From Streptomyces sp. CB02959 (GTDB taxonomy: Bacteria; Actinomycetota; Actinomycetes; Streptomycetales; Streptomycetaceae): a stretch of DNA of 64,000 nucleotides. Of this stretch, positions 51,192 through 59,083 are shown in pieces; the stretch's first letter is position 1, and every line of letters begins with the position of its first letter. A model generated the notes under the pieces. That model had not been told where the DNA came from. It searched no databases and was given only the letters and a program-made list of their open reading frames with translations. The stretch is from contig NZ_NNBP01000002.1 of assembly GCF_002803155.1 (NCBI RefSeq), positions 496,001-560,000 on the forward strand, written 5' to 3'. A program made the position numbers and the translations under genes.

Positions 51192-52139
51192 ATGGGTCTG
51201 TTCCGCCGAGGACCGAAGCGGGATCCCCGCGACCTCGCACGCGACGAGGAGTTCGGCTTCTTCTCCGAGCGGGAGGGCCGCGTCTTCAGATCCGAGGTCC
51301 GGCAGGCGTTCGCCGAGCGGGGCCTGGAGGTCACCGCGTACGCCGGAGTGGTCACCGACTCCGCCGGCCGCCAGTTCGGCCTCGGCAATCTGGCCGCCGT
51401 CTGCCACCGCGACCGCCGCGGCGAGCGCGGCTGGCCGACGCTCATCCGCGACCACGTCGGCAAGGTGCTGCGCACCATGGACGGCCCGCAGCCGCTGGAG
51501 ATCCTCTCCCACGACGAGATCCGGGCCTGTCTCTACCCCCGGATCGTCGCCCAGGAGACCCTGCCGGCCGCCGACTCCTTCCACTACGGCCGCGAACCGG
51601 CCCCCGGACTGTGCGAGGTGCTCGCCCTCGACCTGCCCGAGGCCGTCCAAATGCTCAGCGAGGACTCCCTCGCCGACCTCGGGGACGTGGCCGAGCTGCG
51701 GATCCGCGCCATGAACAACCTCCGTGCCCTGCCGGTCGAGGGACACGAGACGGTGCGCCGCGGCGACGGCTCGGCGTTCGAGGTGCTGCTCGGCGACTCC
51801 TTCTTCACCGCGAGCCGGGTGCTCGTCCTCGACGACCTGGTCGAACGCCTCATGGGCACCACCCTCACCCGGGACGGCGCCCTGGTCGCCCTGCCCTTCC
51901 GTCACCAGCTGGCGTTCCACCGCATCCACGACGCCCAGGTCATCCCGGCCCTCCAGGCCATGGCGCAGTTCGCCGCGGCCGGCCACGAGGACGCGGCGGG
52001 CGCGATCAGCCCCCGGGTGTACTGGTGGCGCCGCGGGATGATGACACCGCTGAGCGAACCGGACGGCGACGGCCTGCGGGTGGTGGTCGACGTGGAGTTC
52101 CAGGACATGCTGGAGCGCCTGGTGCAGGACGAGCCGTAA
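51192..52139 (+). CDS. Conserved hypothetical protein (DUF1444-like)
   Basis: A 315-residue soluble protein without signal or membrane segments. It opens MGLFRRGPKRDPRDLARDEE and has FGLGNLAAVCHRDRRGERGW, RALPVEGHETVRRGDGSAFE, LLGDSFFTASRVLVLDDLVE and LVALPFRHQLAFHRIHDAQV. It looks globular, mixed alpha/beta, and well conserved. The pattern recalls proteins annotated as DUF1444 or immunity-like, but I am not certain. ATG 51192 follows GGGAGGAAG. A hairpin terminator follows at 52251. Function is not inferred. Confidence 0.75.
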   Translation: MGLFRRGPKRDPRDLARDEEFGFFSEREGRVFRSEVRQAFAERGLEVTAYAGVVTDSAGRQFGLGNLAAVCHRDRRGERGWPTLIRDHVGKVLRTMDGPQPLEILSHDEIRACLYPRIVAQETLPAADSFHYGREPAPGLCEVLALDLPEAVQMLSEDSLADLGDVAELRIRAMNNLRALPVEGHETVRRGDGSAFEVLLGDSFFTASRVLVLDDLVERLMGTTLTRDGALVALPFRHQLAFHRIHDAQVIPALQAMAQFAAAGHEDAAGAISPRVYWWRRGMMTPLSEPDGDGLRVVVDVEFQDMLERLVQDEP

Positions 52140-52250
52140 CCGCCCCCGGCGTCCGGCAGAAGCCCGCGATCCGGCCCGTCCGAAATTTTTTCCGCGAAAT
52201 CTCCGCCGGATGGGAACCCCGGCCGCCCGCAACCCGTTTCTCACAGTGAG

Positions 52251-52278
52251 GCCCCGCGCTCTCCCCCGTGCGCGGGGC
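52251..52278 (+). terminator. Rho-independent-like terminator
   Basis: A perfect 9-bp stem (GCCCCGCGC with its complement), a 10-nt loop and a following TT lie 111 nt after the hypothetical gene. The segment between, around 52180-52200, contains an A/T-rich run. Confidence 0.65.
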
Positions 52279-52314
52279 TTCGCCATGTCCGCCGGCGCCT
52301 GCGCCCCGGCCTCC

Positions 52315-52728
52315 TCACCCGTCGAGCTGCGCCCGCTCCTCGTCCGTGAGGAGCCGCGAGCGGATCAGGAAGCGCACGCCCTCCGGCGCCTCCAGTGAGA
52401 AGCCGCTGCCCCGCCCCGGTACGACGTCCACCGTGAGATGGGTGTGCCGCCAGCGGGCGAACTGGTCCGCCGACATCCAGAAGCCCACCGGCTCGGGCAC
52501 GCCGTCCACCACCAGCTTCTCCAGCAGCACGTCCGACGCGCCGGTACGGAACTCCCCGGCCGGATAACACATCGGCGCGCTCCCGTCGCAGCAACCGCCG
52601 GACTGGTGGAACATCAGCGGCCCGTGCTGCGCGCGCAGCGACCGCAGCAGCGCGGCGGCGGTGCCGGTGAGCGCGATCCGTGCGGCGCCTTCCGGGAGGC
52701 CGGTTCCCTGGTCGTCCGTGTCGTTCAC
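52315..52728 (-). CDS. DUF779 domain protein
   Basis: A 137-residue protein. It contains MFHQSGGCCDGSAPMCYPAG with a vicinal Cys-Cys pair and a third Cys that are the hallmark of DUF779. VVDGVPEPVGFWMSADQFAR and HTHLTVDVVPGRGSGFSLEA follow. The family is usually encoded next to aldehyde dehydrogenase genes and may help them, but no such gene is adjacent here. The Cys/His arrangement suggests metal binding. GTG 52728 follows AAGGGG and is preferred over upstream in-frame codons. It stands alone between two unrelated genes. Confidence 0.85.
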   Translation of the reverse strand: MNDTDDQGTGLPEGAARIALTGTAAALLRSLRAQHGPLMFHQSGGCCDGSAPMCYPAGEFRTGASDVLLEKLVVDGVPEPVGFWMSADQFARWRHTHLTVDVVPGRGSGFSLEAPEGVRFLIRSRLLTDEERAQLDG

Positions 52729-52867
52729 GTGCTGCCCCTTCGTCGGCCGGTCACAACGGGCGCGGTTCCCCTGCCGGGCGGGGGAGTGCCCCGCCCGGCA
52801 GCATGGCAGAAGCCCGCCGGGCCGCGGAATACGGCGGATCACGCCGCACCCGGGCGACCGCGGCACC

Positions 52868-53824
52868 TCACCCCCGACGCCGGCGGCCCGCCGCGGCCGG
52901 CATCCGGTGGTCCAGCAGCGCGTCGGCGATGGCGACTTGGGACGGATCCAGGGCGGATCCGCCGTCCTCGACCTCCCACAGGGCGTTCTGCAGGACCCGG
53001 CCCAGCGTCCAGCCCGCGGCCCGCTCCCGGTCCAGGCCGACCACCTCGGTCAGCAGGTCGAAGCGGCGCAGCACCGCCCGCCGCACGTCACCGGTGGCCA
53101 CCACGTCGTCCCAGCGGTTGTGCAGGGCGGGCAGCAGCTCGAACCCGGGGTCGCCGGCCAGCGGCTCCGGGTCGATGGCCAGCCAGGGCTCACGCCGCCC
53201 GGCCAGCACGTTGTCGTAGTGCAGGTCCCAGTGCAGCAGCCGGTCCCCGGCCTCGCCGAGCAGGTCGGCCACGGCGGCCGCGCAGGTGTGCACCAGCATC
53301 CGCTCGGCCGGATCGCGCAGCGCCGGGACGGCCTGCGGGGTCTGGTCGAGCATGGCGGCGGCGAGGTCCGAGAGCCGGCGCAGACCCGCCGGGGCGGGCA
53401 CCGCCACCAGCCGCGCCATCAGCTCGGCCAGGATCCACAGCGCCTCGGTGTCGTCGCGCACCGCCGACAGCGGTCGCCCGGCGTCCAGCCGTTCCAGCAA
53501 CTGGGTGGCGGACGCCGCGTCGTGGTCGAGCAGCCGCACGATGCCGTTGCCCTCCCAGGCCCGCAGGCCCGCCGTGGCGCCGGCGGTCTCCTCCCGCAAC
53601 TGCTGGAGCTTGAGCGCGGCCGGGGTCCCGTCCGCCCGCCGCACCGGCAGGACGAGCGAGGCCATGCCGTACCGGGTGGGGCCGTCCGGCCGTAGTGCCC
53701 AGCGGTCGAGGAACTCCGCGCCCAGTGCGGGCAGTGTGGCGAGCCAGGCCCGTTCCGCGGCGCCGTGCGCACCGTAGGACGTCGCGAATGCTTCGGGGAC
53801 GTCGATCAGGGCCGACGTGGTCAT
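52868..53824 (-). CDS. APH(6)/hydroxyurea phosphotransferase-family kinase
   Basis: A 318-residue antibiotic-kinase-fold protein. The catalytic loop is LLHWDLHYDNVLAG (Asp in WDLH, Asn as metal ligand). The DFG-equivalent is LAIDPEPLAGDPGFELLPAL with HNRWDD, a signature shared by streptomycin 6-phosphotransferases, viomycin and hydroxyurea kinases. The N-lobe has SLVLPVRRADGTPAALKLQQ with the ATP-binding Lys. It phosphorylates an antibiotic or related hydroxyl compound; the exact substrate is unknown. The ATG at 53822-53824 follows AGGAG. No biosynthetic cluster for an aminoglycoside is seen in this window. Confidence 0.88.
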   Translation of the reverse strand: MTTSALIDVPEAFATSYGAHGAAERAWLATLPALGAEFLDRWALRPDGPTRYGMASLVLPVRRADGTPAALKLQQLREETAGATAGLRAWEGNGIVRLLDHDAASATQLLERLDAGRPLSAVRDDTEALWILAELMARLVAVPAPAGLRRLSDLAAAMLDQTPQAVPALRDPAERMLVHTCAAAVADLLGEAGDRLLHWDLHYDNVLAGRREPWLAIDPEPLAGDPGFELLPALHNRWDDVVATGDVRRAVLRRFDLLTEVVGLDRERAAGWTLGRVLQNALWEVEDGGSALDPSQVAIADALLDHRMPAAAGRRRRG

Positions 53825-54026
53825 CAGGGAATCTCCTTCGTGGATCCGGATCCGGGATGCGGTGCGGGAACGAAGGAGGTGGCGGGGGTGCCCGGGCGAC
53901 GGGCAGGCGTCAAAGCATGCGTCCAGCCTAACGCGGCCGGCCGCGGGGCATCCGGTGGCCCGGCCGGGCCCGCCGCCGCGGCCACCGTGCGGCGCGGCGG
54001 CGGAACGGACCCGCGCCGGGCGGGAG

Positions 54027-54746
54027 TTACGGTCTGCCGTGCCCGGTGGAGCCGGGCCCGGAGTCCTGGGCGGGGATGCGGGCCCCCGCCCAGCCCTGTA
54101 CCGCCGGTTCCTCCAGGGAGCGCACCCACCAGTCGGCCAGCGCGGTCTCCTGCGCGGAGGGCCGGGGGCCCACGCCGATCACCCGCAGTCCCGCCGCCGC
54201 GGCGGCCTGGACGCCGCAGGTGGAGTCCTCGACGGCCAGCGCCCTGGCCGGTTCGACCCCGCAGAGCCGGGCCGCGGTGAGGTACACGTCCGGATGGGGC
54301 TTGGGTCTGGTGGCGGCGTCGGGCACCACGATGTGGTCGAAGTACCGCCGCAGCCCCGCCACGTCGAGGCAGGACTCGACGACCTCCAGCGGGCAGTTGC
54401 TGGCCACCGCCAGCGGGGCGAACCGGGCGGCCGAGCGCACCAGTTCGGGGGCGCCGGGCATGGTCGTCGGATGCGCCGCGACGAGCCGGCGGAAGCGGTC
54501 GAGCAGCGATGTGGTGAGTTCGTCGGTCAGTTCGGGGCGGCCGACGGAATCGGCCATCAGCCGGCCGCACGCGGTGTAGTGCAGCCCCCGGGCCTGCTCC
54601 GAGAAGCCCGGCGCCGGGGTGTGGCCGTACTCGCGCAGCACCGCGTCACGGGCGTCCACCCAGTGGCGTTCGGTGTCCATCAACGTGCCGTCGCAGTCGA
54701 AGACCACGGCGGCTGGGGTCCAGGAAAGGATGCGGTGTGCTGTCAT
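54027..54746 (-). CDS. HAD-superfamily phosphatase (beta-phosphoglucomutase-like)
   Basis: A 239-residue HAD hydrolase. Motif 1 is VVFDCDGTLMDTE (nucleophile and acid/base Asp pair). Motif 2 is AVASNCPLEVVES (Ser/Asn). Motif 3 is RPKPHPDVYLTAAR with Lys. Motif 4 is ALAVEDSTCGVQAA with Glu-Asp. An alpha-helical cap sits between motifs 1 and 2. It probably dephosphorylates a small phosphoester. It is downstream of, and on the same strand as, the AfsA-like gene. Because gamma-butyrolactone synthesis needs a phosphatase step, it may act there; this is inference. The ATG at 54744-54746 is used. Confidence 0.9.
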   Translation of the reverse strand: MTAHRILSWTPAAVVFDCDGTLMDTERHWVDARDAVLREYGHTPAPGFSEQARGLHYTACGRLMADSVGRPELTDELTTSLLDRFRRLVAAHPTTMPGAPELVRSAARFAPLAVASNCPLEVVESCLDVAGLRRYFDHIVVPDAATRPKPHPDVYLTAARLCGVEPARALAVEDSTCGVQAAAAAGLRVIGVGPRPSAQETALADWWVRSLEEPAVQGWAGARIPAQDSGPGSTGHGRP

Positions 54747-54905
54747 CCGAGGTTCCGTTTCCGATGGGCCCGGAGGGCGGCGACGTGACCGGTCGGCGCG
54801 AAGGCGTGACGGTGTCGGTGCGCGGCCGCGGCAGCGGGCTGAGGGGTTCCCGGCGGAGGGCCGCTCCCGGACAGGGGAGACCTGGGCGCGCTCGGCGTCG
54901 GAAAA

Positions 54906-54917
54906 TAACGATCGTTA
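54906..54917. promoter_or_regulatory. TAACGATCGTTA palindrome between HAD and AfsA-like genes
   Basis: A 12-bp perfect palindrome in an AT-rich segment, 160 bp upstream of the HAD start and 59 bp after the AfsA-like stop. It may be a TetR-type operator; the binder is unknown. Confidence 0.45.
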
Positions 54918-54975
54918 CGTTACGGACGGCGACGCGGAAGGGTCAATAGGTCGTTAAATGTCCATATTTTATGGT

Positions 54976-55896
54976 CTATGGGTAACCGAAGGTGCCGTAG
55001 GCCGTTGGTGTGCCGCCCTGGACGACACGGAACACGCACATCGAGTGGTACGGGGTGCACAGCACGCGTGCGGGCGGCGCGAGTTCGGTGAACCGCGCCG
55101 CCCGCAGCCGCCCGGCGCACGGCCTGGCCAGCGCGCCCCCACTGCGGTACGCGACCGCCTGTCGCGCGGCCTCCAGGAGCACCATCCCGGGCACGTGGTC
55201 GGTGGGGTGGTCGAAGAGGAACGGGTGCAGCGGGTCGGCCGGCGCCACCAGCAGTCCGTCCCCGTCCTCGGCCAGGACCGCGTCCTGGGGGTGGTTGACC
55301 GTCAGCGCGCGGGCGTCCGGGCGGCGTGCCGCCGTCCGGGGTACGGCCGTCGGCGCACCGGCCGCACCCCGGGTCCGCAGCGCCGCGTAACCCGCCCCGT
55401 CCACGAACCGCACCCCGCCGCCGCCCTCCCCGAACACCGCCCCACGGGCGGCGAACGAGACGTCCAGCCGCAGGCCGCCGGGGGTCCCGTCCGGCGCCTG
55501 CCGGACGCCGCTCACCCGGGCGCGGCAGGTGACCTCGGTCGCGCCGGGCCCGGCCGGCGGCTCGCTCTCCGGGAACAGGCGGAAATACAGGTCGGTGATG
55601 ATCGCGTGGCGCGTCGCCGGAACCCCGTGGAACCGCAGCGGGACGTACAGCCCGAGCTGGCGCAGGGTCTCCACCAGGACCAGCGGGCTGTGGCGCTGCG
55701 ATCCGTCGCGGGGGAACGTTGTATGGGCCCGAGGCCAGGACGCCGCCGCCTCGAAGACGTCCGGCGCGGTCGTCCGCCGGACGTCCGTGAGGAGGACCTC
55801 GGCCACGGAGGTCCGGTGTACCAACTCCCGCTCGACGGTACGGGACCAGCTGAGCGGCCCACTTTCGCCGGCCGGGTCGACAGATGGCGTATTCAT
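54976..55896 (-). CDS. AfsA/ScbA-like gamma-butyrolactone biosynthesis protein
   Basis: A 306-residue protein with two hot-dog repeats of the A-factor biosynthesis family. Repeat 1 includes LVHRTSVAEVLLTDVRRTTA and SPLVLVETLRQLGLYVPLRF with GVPATRHAIITDL. Repeat 2 includes ALTVNHPQDAVLAEDGD, HPFLFDHPTDHVPGMVLLEA with ARQAVAY and the terminal YHSMCVFRVVQGGTPTAYGT. The family condenses DHAP with a beta-keto acyl chain to start butyrolactone autoregulator synthesis. ATG 55896 is used. It is divergent from a TetR gene of receptor type, the classic scbA/scbR arrangement. The Cys near the C-terminus may be lineage-specific. Confidence 0.92.
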   Translation of the reverse strand: MNTPSVDPAGESGPLSWSRTVERELVHRTSVAEVLLTDVRRTTAPDVFEAAASWPRAHTTFPRDGSQRHSPLVLVETLRQLGLYVPLRFHGVPATRHAIITDLYFRLFPESEPPAGPGATEVTCRARVSGVRQAPDGTPGGLRLDVSFAARGAVFGEGGGGVRFVDGAGYAALRTRGAAGAPTAVPRTAARRPDARALTVNHPQDAVLAEDGDGLLVAPADPLHPFLFDHPTDHVPGMVLLEAARQAVAYRSGGALARPCAGRLRAARFTELAPPARVLCTPYHSMCVFRVVQGGTPTAYGTFGYP

Positions 55897-56001
55897 ATGA
55901 CCAGGGAATATCGAAATTCGAACACGCGCACCCGTGAATTGGAAGCGCTCGGGCGCGGTAGATTCCTTCCAGGTGGCACGAGAACGACATCTGAGGTGTA
56001 C
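55897..56001. promoter_or_regulatory. Divergent promoter of the AfsA-like and receptor-like genes
   Basis: In this 105-bp region the AT-rich part holds TCGAA-A-TTCGA (55911-55921), a perfect inverted repeat and a candidate receptor site. A full 22-bp ARE consensus for butyrolactone receptors is not evident. Confidence 0.5.
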
Positions 56002-56655
56002 GTGCAGATCCGGGCGAAGACCACACGCAGGTTCCTTCTGGAAGCGGCCGCAACCTTGTTCGATGAACGGGGCTATGCCGGCACGAGCATCAGCGATATC
56101 AGCGCGCATTCCGGCCGTACCAGCGGCGCGATCTATTTCCACTACGCCAGCAAGGAGAAGCTCGCCCTCGCCATCGTCGAGGAGCACTTCGCCACCTGGC
56201 CGCAACTGATCAGCCGTTACCGACAGCCCGGTGTGCCCGCACTGGAGAAACTCGTCGGGTTGAGCTTCGAGGTGGCGCGGTCGTTCCGCGACGACATCGT
56301 GGTCCGGGCCGGGGCCCGCCTCTGGGCGGAGCGCAAAGCCATCGAGACCCAACTCCCGGCACCGTTCCTGGGGTGGATCGAAGCCGTCACCCAGCTGCTG
56401 GAGGAGGCCGCCCGCAACGGTGAACTCGCCGTCGGAGTGCCGCCGGCAGCCACCGGACACAGCGTGGTCTGCGCGTTCTTCGGTCTGCACACCGTCTCCG
56501 ACGCCCTGGAGGGGCGACGCAACATCGAGGAGCACCTCGGCGACCTGTGGCTGCTGCTGCTCCGCGGCCTCCAGGCCGAACCGGACCCGGCGGCACTGCT
56601 GGACCGGGTGCACCAGCGGGCCCGCGCGGTACGGCCGGCACCCGAACCCGCCTGA
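56002..56655 (+). CDS. TetR regulator, gamma-butyrolactone receptor-like (ScbR/ArpA type)
   Basis: A 217-residue TetR protein. The HTH is RRFLLEAAATLFDERGYAGT, SISDISAHSGRTSGAIYFHY, ASKEKLALAIVEEH, which closely follows the ArpA/ScbR pattern (GAxYFHF, SKE-LA). The C-terminal domain includes AGARLWAERKAIETQLPAPF and GWIEAVTQLLEEAARNGEL, matching the receptor-type ligand pocket with its conserved Trp. Divergence from the AfsA-like gene supports a role as butyrolactone receptor controlling secondary metabolism. The start is uncertain: GTG 56002 or GTG 55996, both near a GAGGTG. Confidence 0.88.
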   Translation: MQIRAKTTRRFLLEAAATLFDERGYAGTSISDISAHSGRTSGAIYFHYASKEKLALAIVEEHFATWPQLISRYRQPGVPALEKLVGLSFEVARSFRDDIVVRAGARLWAERKAIETQLPAPFLGWIEAVTQLLEEAARNGELAVGVPPAATGHSVVCAFFGLHTVSDALEGRRNIEEHLGDLWLLLLRGLQAEPDPAALLDRVHQRARAVRPAPEPA

Positions 56656-56678
56656 CCGGGCGGCGGATCGGCCCCTTG

Positions 56679-58409
56679 CTACGACCGGCGGCCGCCGCGC
56701 AGGAAGCGCCGCAACGCGGTCAGCGACCAGGTGTTGATGACGTCGTCCTTGGTGAGCCAACCGCGCTGGGCGGTGCCCACCCCGTAGCGCATGTACGGCA
56801 GATGCGTGGTGGCGTGGGCATCGGAATTCACCGCGAATTTCACGCCGTGGCGCTTCGCGCGGAGGATGTCCTCGTCGCACAGGTCCAACCGCTCGGGGTG
56901 GGCGTTGATTTCCAGTGCGGTTCCCGTCCGCGCACAGGCTTCGAAGACCGCGTCGAAGTCGGCGTCGATTCCCGGGCGTTTGCCGATCAACCGTGTGGTG
57001 GGGTGCCCGATGATCGCGATGTACGGATTCTCGCAGGCCCGGACGAGGCGGCGGGTGAGTGCCTGCCGGCTCTGCTGGAAGTGCGAATGCACCGAGGCCA
57101 CGCAGAGGTCGAATTCCGCGAGGAAAGCGTCGGGCCAGTCGACGTCCCCGTCCGGACCGATGTTGAGTTCGGTGCCGTGCAGCAGCCGCATACCGCGGTG
57201 CTTCCGGTCCAGCGCGCGCACCGCCGCCCGCTGCGCGAGCATCTTCTCGTCCGTCATCCGCTGCATGGCGAGGTTCGGGGCGTGGTCGGTGACGGCGAAG
57301 TACGCGTACCCCCGGGCGGCGGCCGCGGCGACCATGTCCGCCAACGAGGACAGACCGTCGGTGAGATCGGTGTGGGTGTGCAGATCGCCCCTGATGTCGT
57401 CCTCCGCCACCAGGTCGGGCAGTTCGCCGCGGAGCCCGGCGGCGACCTCGCCCCGGTCCTCCCGCAGCGGCGGCGCGATCCACGGCAGCCCGAGCCGGGC
57501 GTAGACCTCCTCCTCCGTCTCCGAGGCGACCGACTCCCCGCTCGCACTGTCGAACAGGCCGTACTCGGACAGCTTGAGCCCGTTCCGCACGGCGATCGCG
57601 CGGGTGCGGATGTTGTGCCCCTTGGACCCCGTGAAGTACTGGAGCCCCGCGCCCCAGGAGGCCGGCGGCAGCACCCGCAGATCCACCTGGAGGCCCTTGG
57701 TGGTGCGGATCGAGGTCTTCTTGCGGCCGTGCGCGATGACCTCGGCGGTGTACGGGAGCTCCGCCAGCGCCGTCATGAAGGGCTCCGACCGCTCCGCCGC
57801 CACCAGGACGTCGATGTCCCCGATCGTCTCCCGCATCCGGCGCAGCGACCCCGCGAAGGTGCACCGCTCACACCCGGTGATCCCCGACAGGGCCCCGGTG
57901 ATCTGCTCCGCGACGTCCATCGCGGCGCTGATCAGGATCCGTCCGCCGCCCGCCTGCTGGAGCAGCGAGATGCCGTGCAGGATGTTCTCCTCGGTCTTCT
58001 CGCCGAACCCCTTCAGATCCCGCAACCGCTCCTGGTGGACGGCGTCCAGCAGCTGATCCACCGAGGTGATGCCCAGGTCCTCGTAGAGCACCATGGCCTT
58101 CTTCGGCCCGAGCGTGGGGATGGCGATCAGCTGCCGCACCCCCGCGGGGATCTCCGCCCTGGTCTCCTCGATGACCGCCACCCGGCCCGAGCGCAGGTAC
58201 TCCACCACCTTCTCCGCGATCGACGCCCCCACGTGCGGAATCTCCCGCAGCCCCTTCGCGTCGAGCTTCGCGACATCGGCGGGATGCCCCCCGATGGCCC
58301 GGGCGGCCTTCTCGTACGCCCGGGCCTTGAAGGCGTCACCACCACTGATCGCGATGAGGTCGGCGTACTCCTGGAGCAGCGCCTCGACCTCCTCGTTGGC
58401 GCGGACCAT
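56679..58409 (-). CDS. polX: DNA polymerase/3'-5' exonuclease PolX
   Basis: A 576-residue family X polymerase fused to a PHP domain. Residues 1-150 hold the 8-kDa lyase-like and helix-hairpin-helix region (LREIPHVGASIAEKVVEYLR, IPTLGPKKAMVLYEDLGITS). Residues 170-320 hold the nucleotidyltransferase with AGSLRRMRETIGDIDVLVAA, where the GD-D-V metal Asp pair is intact. Residues about 338-570 are the PHP nuclease with GDLHTHTDLTDG, VTDHAPNL, ELNIGPDGDVDW, GHPTTRL and NSDAHATTHL. It fills short gaps in base-excision repair. ATG 58409 is used. It lies downstream of the effector-like gene on the same strand, but is a housekeeping repair gene. Confidence 0.95.
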   Translation of the reverse strand: MVRANEEVEALLQEYADLIAISGGDAFKARAYEKAARAIGGHPADVAKLDAKGLREIPHVGASIAEKVVEYLRSGRVAVIEETRAEIPAGVRQLIAIPTLGPKKAMVLYEDLGITSVDQLLDAVHQERLRDLKGFGEKTEENILHGISLLQQAGGGRILISAAMDVAEQITGALSGITGCERCTFAGSLRRMRETIGDIDVLVAAERSEPFMTALAELPYTAEVIAHGRKKTSIRTTKGLQVDLRVLPPASWGAGLQYFTGSKGHNIRTRAIAVRNGLKLSEYGLFDSASGESVASETEEEVYARLGLPWIAPPLREDRGEVAAGLRGELPDLVAEDDIRGDLHTHTDLTDGLSSLADMVAAAAARGYAYFAVTDHAPNLAMQRMTDEKMLAQRAAVRALDRKHRGMRLLHGTELNIGPDGDVDWPDAFLAEFDLCVASVHSHFQQSRQALTRRLVRACENPYIAIIGHPTTRLIGKRPGIDADFDAVFEACARTGTALEINAHPERLDLCDEDILRAKRHGVKFAVNSDAHATTHLPYMRYGVGTAQRGWLTKDDVINTWSLTALRRFLRGGRRS

Positions 58410-58478
58410 GTCTCCAGGGTGCGCCCGGTGGGGTGGGGCGGCATGTGAAGCGGCCGCGGGGCGGGCACCCCCGGCCGC

Positions 58479-59009
58479 TCAGCGCAGTGAGCCGAGCAGT
58501 ACGCCGAGTGACGTCAGGACCAGGAAGAGCGCGCTCGCGACCATTCCGCGCCGGATCCAGCGGTACTTGGTGGCGACCACGCGGGACAGCTCGGCGAACT
58601 GGCTGACGTCCCGCTCCACGGGATCCGTCCGGCGGACGGCGGAGCTCAGCCGGGCGGAGGTGGAGCCGGCGGCGTCCCCGAAGTAGTGCACGCGGTACCG
58701 CCGGGCCGCCGCGGTACGGGGGACGATGACCAGGCCCAGCAGGCACAACGACGGCGGCAGCGCCGCACAACCGGACCAGAAGCACATCTGGGCGACCAGA
58801 CCGAAGCGCAGCGGAGCGACGGCACCGGCGCTCACGGCCCCCAGGAGGGCGGTCACGGCGAGCCCGAGGACGGACAGCAGGAAGCCGGCCTTCTGGTCCG
58901 CCTTGACCATCTCCTCGCGGGTCTCGGTCACCAGTAATCGGGCCAGGGCGTCACCCCCGGAACTGCCGCCGTCGCGGTGTGGACCACCGGCCCGGCTCGG
59001 AACGGACAA
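58479..59009 (-). CDS. Pycsar-type transmembrane effector (PycTM/DUF5706-like)
   Basis: A 176-residue membrane protein. After RLLVTETREEMVKADQKAGF the first hydrophobic pair follows (LLSVLGLAVTALLGAVSAGA and a CFWSGCAALPPSLCLLGLVI helix). A soluble middle (YRVHYFGDAAGSTS to FAELSRVVATKYRWIRRGMV) leads to a last helix (ASALFLVLTSLGVLLG). The A/K-D-x-K-A-x-x-L start followed by helices is the PycTM pattern; such effectors disrupt membranes when activated in antiphage defence. No cyclase gene is visible in the window. TTG 59009 is chosen because AGAGGAG lies just upstream. A hairpin separates it from the rest of the operon. Confidence 0.75.
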   Translation of the reverse strand: MSVPSRAGGPHRDGGSSGGDALARLLVTETREEMVKADQKAGFLLSVLGLAVTALLGAVSAGAVAPLRFGLVAQMCFWSGCAALPPSLCLLGLVIVPRTAAARRYRVHYFGDAAGSTSARLSSAVRRTDPVERDVSQFAELSRVVATKYRWIRRGMVASALFLVLTSLGVLLGSLR

Positions 59010-59032
59010 CGGGACTCCTCTCTGGTGCAACG

Positions 59033-59063
59033 GGGGCTCCCCGGTCGGTGGCCGGGGAGCCCC
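59033..59063 (-). terminator. Strong hairpin between DUF4407 and effector genes
   Basis: A perfect 12-bp stem (GGGGCTCCCCGG with its complement) and a 7-nt loop lie in the 74-nt gap. The stem ends 24 nt upstream of the effector start. It could terminate most transcripts or limit effector expression. Confidence 0.7.
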
Positions 59064-59083
59064 TCCGGTCGGCAGGGGCCGGA

